Source of the DNA: Albula goreensis | Lineage: Eukaryota > Chordata > Actinopteri > Albuliformes > Albulidae | DNA length: 64,000 bases | NCBI GenBank assembly: GCA_022829145.1 | Contig: CM040758.1 | Location: forward strand, 14,840,628-14,904,627 | Direction: 5' to 3' | Shown: positions 62,177 to 64,000 of the stretch, piece by piece | Layout: each line of letters starts with the position of its first letter | How positions within the stretch are numbered: position 1 is the stretch's first letter | Position numbers and translations under genes: made by a program | The notes under the pieces: generated by a model | What the model saw: the letters and a program-made list of their open reading frames with translations, nothing else | Database searches by the model: none | What the model was told of the DNA's origin: nothing

Positions 62177-64000
62177 CCTAAACTAAGTCAAAATATCCAA
62201 AAGCGCTTTAAAGACGTCTCCTTTGATAAATCTCAAATCAGCAGTTTTGGCCTTTGGTAACACAATGAAGCATGTTTAATTGTGCTATCTTCCATTTGAA
62301 ATCATTAAGACATTAATTTAAAAAGTAATATGTGGGTGAAATGCAAAACATCAGTAGCTGCAAAACTTTGAAGCACAGCAGTGAATTTTATTATTAGAGT
62401 GAATTAGATTTCTTGGAAAAAAGAAGCAGTATAGTTTATATTACGTCACAGTGTTAACTAGTAAAGGTTTAAGCGTGTGCCAAGCTCGTTCCATTCCACA
62501 GTATGTAGACCTGTTTTATCATTTATGTCTGATTGTGCAGTGAAATCCTTTCAGATTCTTCCAAAGAAATTAATTTCCCCCTTCTCCTTCAAGTACAAAA
62601 ACAACCAGTGAAGGAGTGCTAGGTGGTTCAGCTACAGTTCTCACTGCAACCCCACGGTCTGGCAGCAAATCCTGAATGTGTCAAGTCTAGCGCCCCCTCC
62701 AGGCCAACCACAGAAGTGCCCTTGGAGTGATGGGGTAATTCGGCAGGGTCCACTTAATGGCAGAAAATAACATCTTCTGGTCGGTCTGGACACTGCAGTG
62801 TGCCTATAGAAGGTGGTGAAGTACTGCAGTCCTTTAGTGCAGTCACTCTGCAGCTGAGCTGCTGAACCCCAGAGCGCACAGAAACAGCAGCAGGCTGCAT
62901 GCCTGCTGATCTTACCTCTATGGAGGGTGCTGCAGCAGTGAGCCAAAGTTAAATCCTACGTTTCATTTTTTGCTCTAAAAATTTAGAATAGGATGTGAAA
63001 GGATGTTTTTAGACAATGGGATTTGATTTCATCGTCTGTCCTCATAAAAGAATGGTTTTGTTTTATAAAGCTTGGGAGGGTGCTGGCATCGAAGCCCAGG
63101 CAAATGCTGGTTTGTATGGCATATTCATTGTGCATTCTTGTCTATTTCATTTCACACAGAATGGAGTGTCTCCTCTTCCCCATTAATTTTGATCATGCAG
63201 AACTGTTAATATTGCCAAAGCACAATTGCCACCTTTTAAAAGCTCTCACACTAGAGGGCTGAGAGTATATGTAACCCAGTGTTGTTGGAACATGACTGAT
63301 GAAACATTTGAGTTCATTTCTCCAAATATTAAAAAACCTTGCAGCAATTAAAATGAGATATTTTAGCCTTCTTTCCCACTGCATTAAAAATTGATCCCTT
63401 GAACCATTACATTTTTTCCAAAGCACTTTAATTAAGAATTAATGTCTTTTACCAGAGCAGGAATCAATGGAGGGCATATAAAAAGTCTTTGATCTAATAT
63501 TGCATATTAAGGAGAAAATGCAGATATTTGAAGCCCCAGTGAAATTTGTCATTCAGAGGACGTCTGGAGTCTTTATATGAGTAAAAAGCACTTATTCAGT
63601 GACCAGACTTCAGCCTTTATAATAGGTTGGGACTTGGAAAATGGCTCACAGGCTTTTTGTGGGGTACATCAAAGTTGGGAACAAGGCCACACTTTATCAC
63701 TGGCTGTCACAGCAGTCAGAAGAATATAAAAGCAGCCTTCTCCATAACTGTTTATTTGTCACTTCTCGCCCACCTCCGCAGTGCCTGCTGCTGGGCTGGC
63801 ATGCCTCATGTGTGTGATTTATGGCCTCATTTAATCAGGAGTATGGATGGTGCTGTGATATAGATCTCTCCCTCTGAAATTCCATTTCCCAGCATTCCCT
63901 GCTGCACAGAGCACTTTCACTGAGGGCCCTATTGGATGTTCTCCTCTTCCAGTGTGCGAGCTCTCAGACTGGACCTCACACTTCTAAAAGGCCCATCTCT

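Larger units (their letters stand above)
48883..64000 (+). other. Downstream intron, last part, to the window edge
   Basis: No further galntl6 exon, other gene or RNA gene was recognised. The block contains a TATTAG-type repeat (49099-49152), a 46-bp tandem duplication (56261-56352) and an imperfect hairpin at 62120-62176. A GC-richer stretch lies at 62640-62945. Two 166-codon minus-strand frames (50144-50644 and 53487-53987) look like chance. The gene presumably continues to the right, but this cannot be shown here. Confidence 0.6.

Noticed and set aside
62641-62946. 101-codon minus-strand frame in a GC-richer stretch
   Set aside because: No domain recognised. It may be a dispersed repeat, but I could not identify one with enough support to list it.

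Overview
The window looks like ordinary nuclear DNA of a vertebrate, most likely a teleost or other ray-finned fish. It is AT-rich and CpG-poor, about 99% non-coding, and has GT-AG introns and many dinucleotide microsatellites. Several repeats are ones I recognise from fish genomes: a dispersed ACATTACATTTAG-type repeat, a LINE 3' tail ending in ATTGAATTGAATTGA, and a LINE reverse-transcriptase fragment. Assignment below 'ray-finned fish' is not possible from what I can see.

Only one protein-coding gene can be supported. Three plus-strand exons (3735-3843, 7962-8100, 14769-14935) join in phase (0, 1, 2, then ending in phase 1) into a 138-codon stretch. It encodes the end of the stem region and the start of the catalytic domain of a polypeptide N-acetylgalactosaminyltransferase. 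The best match I know is GALNTL6, with GALNT10 the closest alternative. All three acceptors and donors are canonical. The 5' coding exon (cytoplasmic tail and membrane anchor) and all exons after the LVDDFSDR segment were not found. Bases 1-3734 are therefore the end of one intron, and about 49 kb from 14936 to the right edge is apparently a single downstream intron. Very large introns are known for GALNTL6.

The introns hold decayed mobile elements. These are a Jockey-superfamily LINE reverse-transcriptase relic (11783-12215) followed by a segment rich in TAGCTA-type motifs, a possible L1-type ORF1 relic (22330-22900), and two tRNA-SINE-like relics (20655-20740, 35838-35960). There is also a fish dispersed repeat (35060-35265, with a fragment at 43915-43968), a 1,207-bp element with 12-bp terminal inverted repeats and ATT direct repeats (39827-41033), a Tx1/L1-like LINE 3' end (48600-48882), and a possible 275-bp MITE (29749-30023). 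Simple repeats, a 62/63-bp minisatellite, a 46-bp tandem duplication and several perfect hairpins complete the picture. The strongest hairpin is a perfect 21-bp stem at 25679-25729.

No operons, CRISPR arrays, rRNAs, convincing intact tRNAs or second gene were found. I see no clear sign of a novel system. The most interesting items are the 25679 hairpin, the 39827-41033 transposon and a few candidate conserved regulatory stretches that need alignment to confirm.
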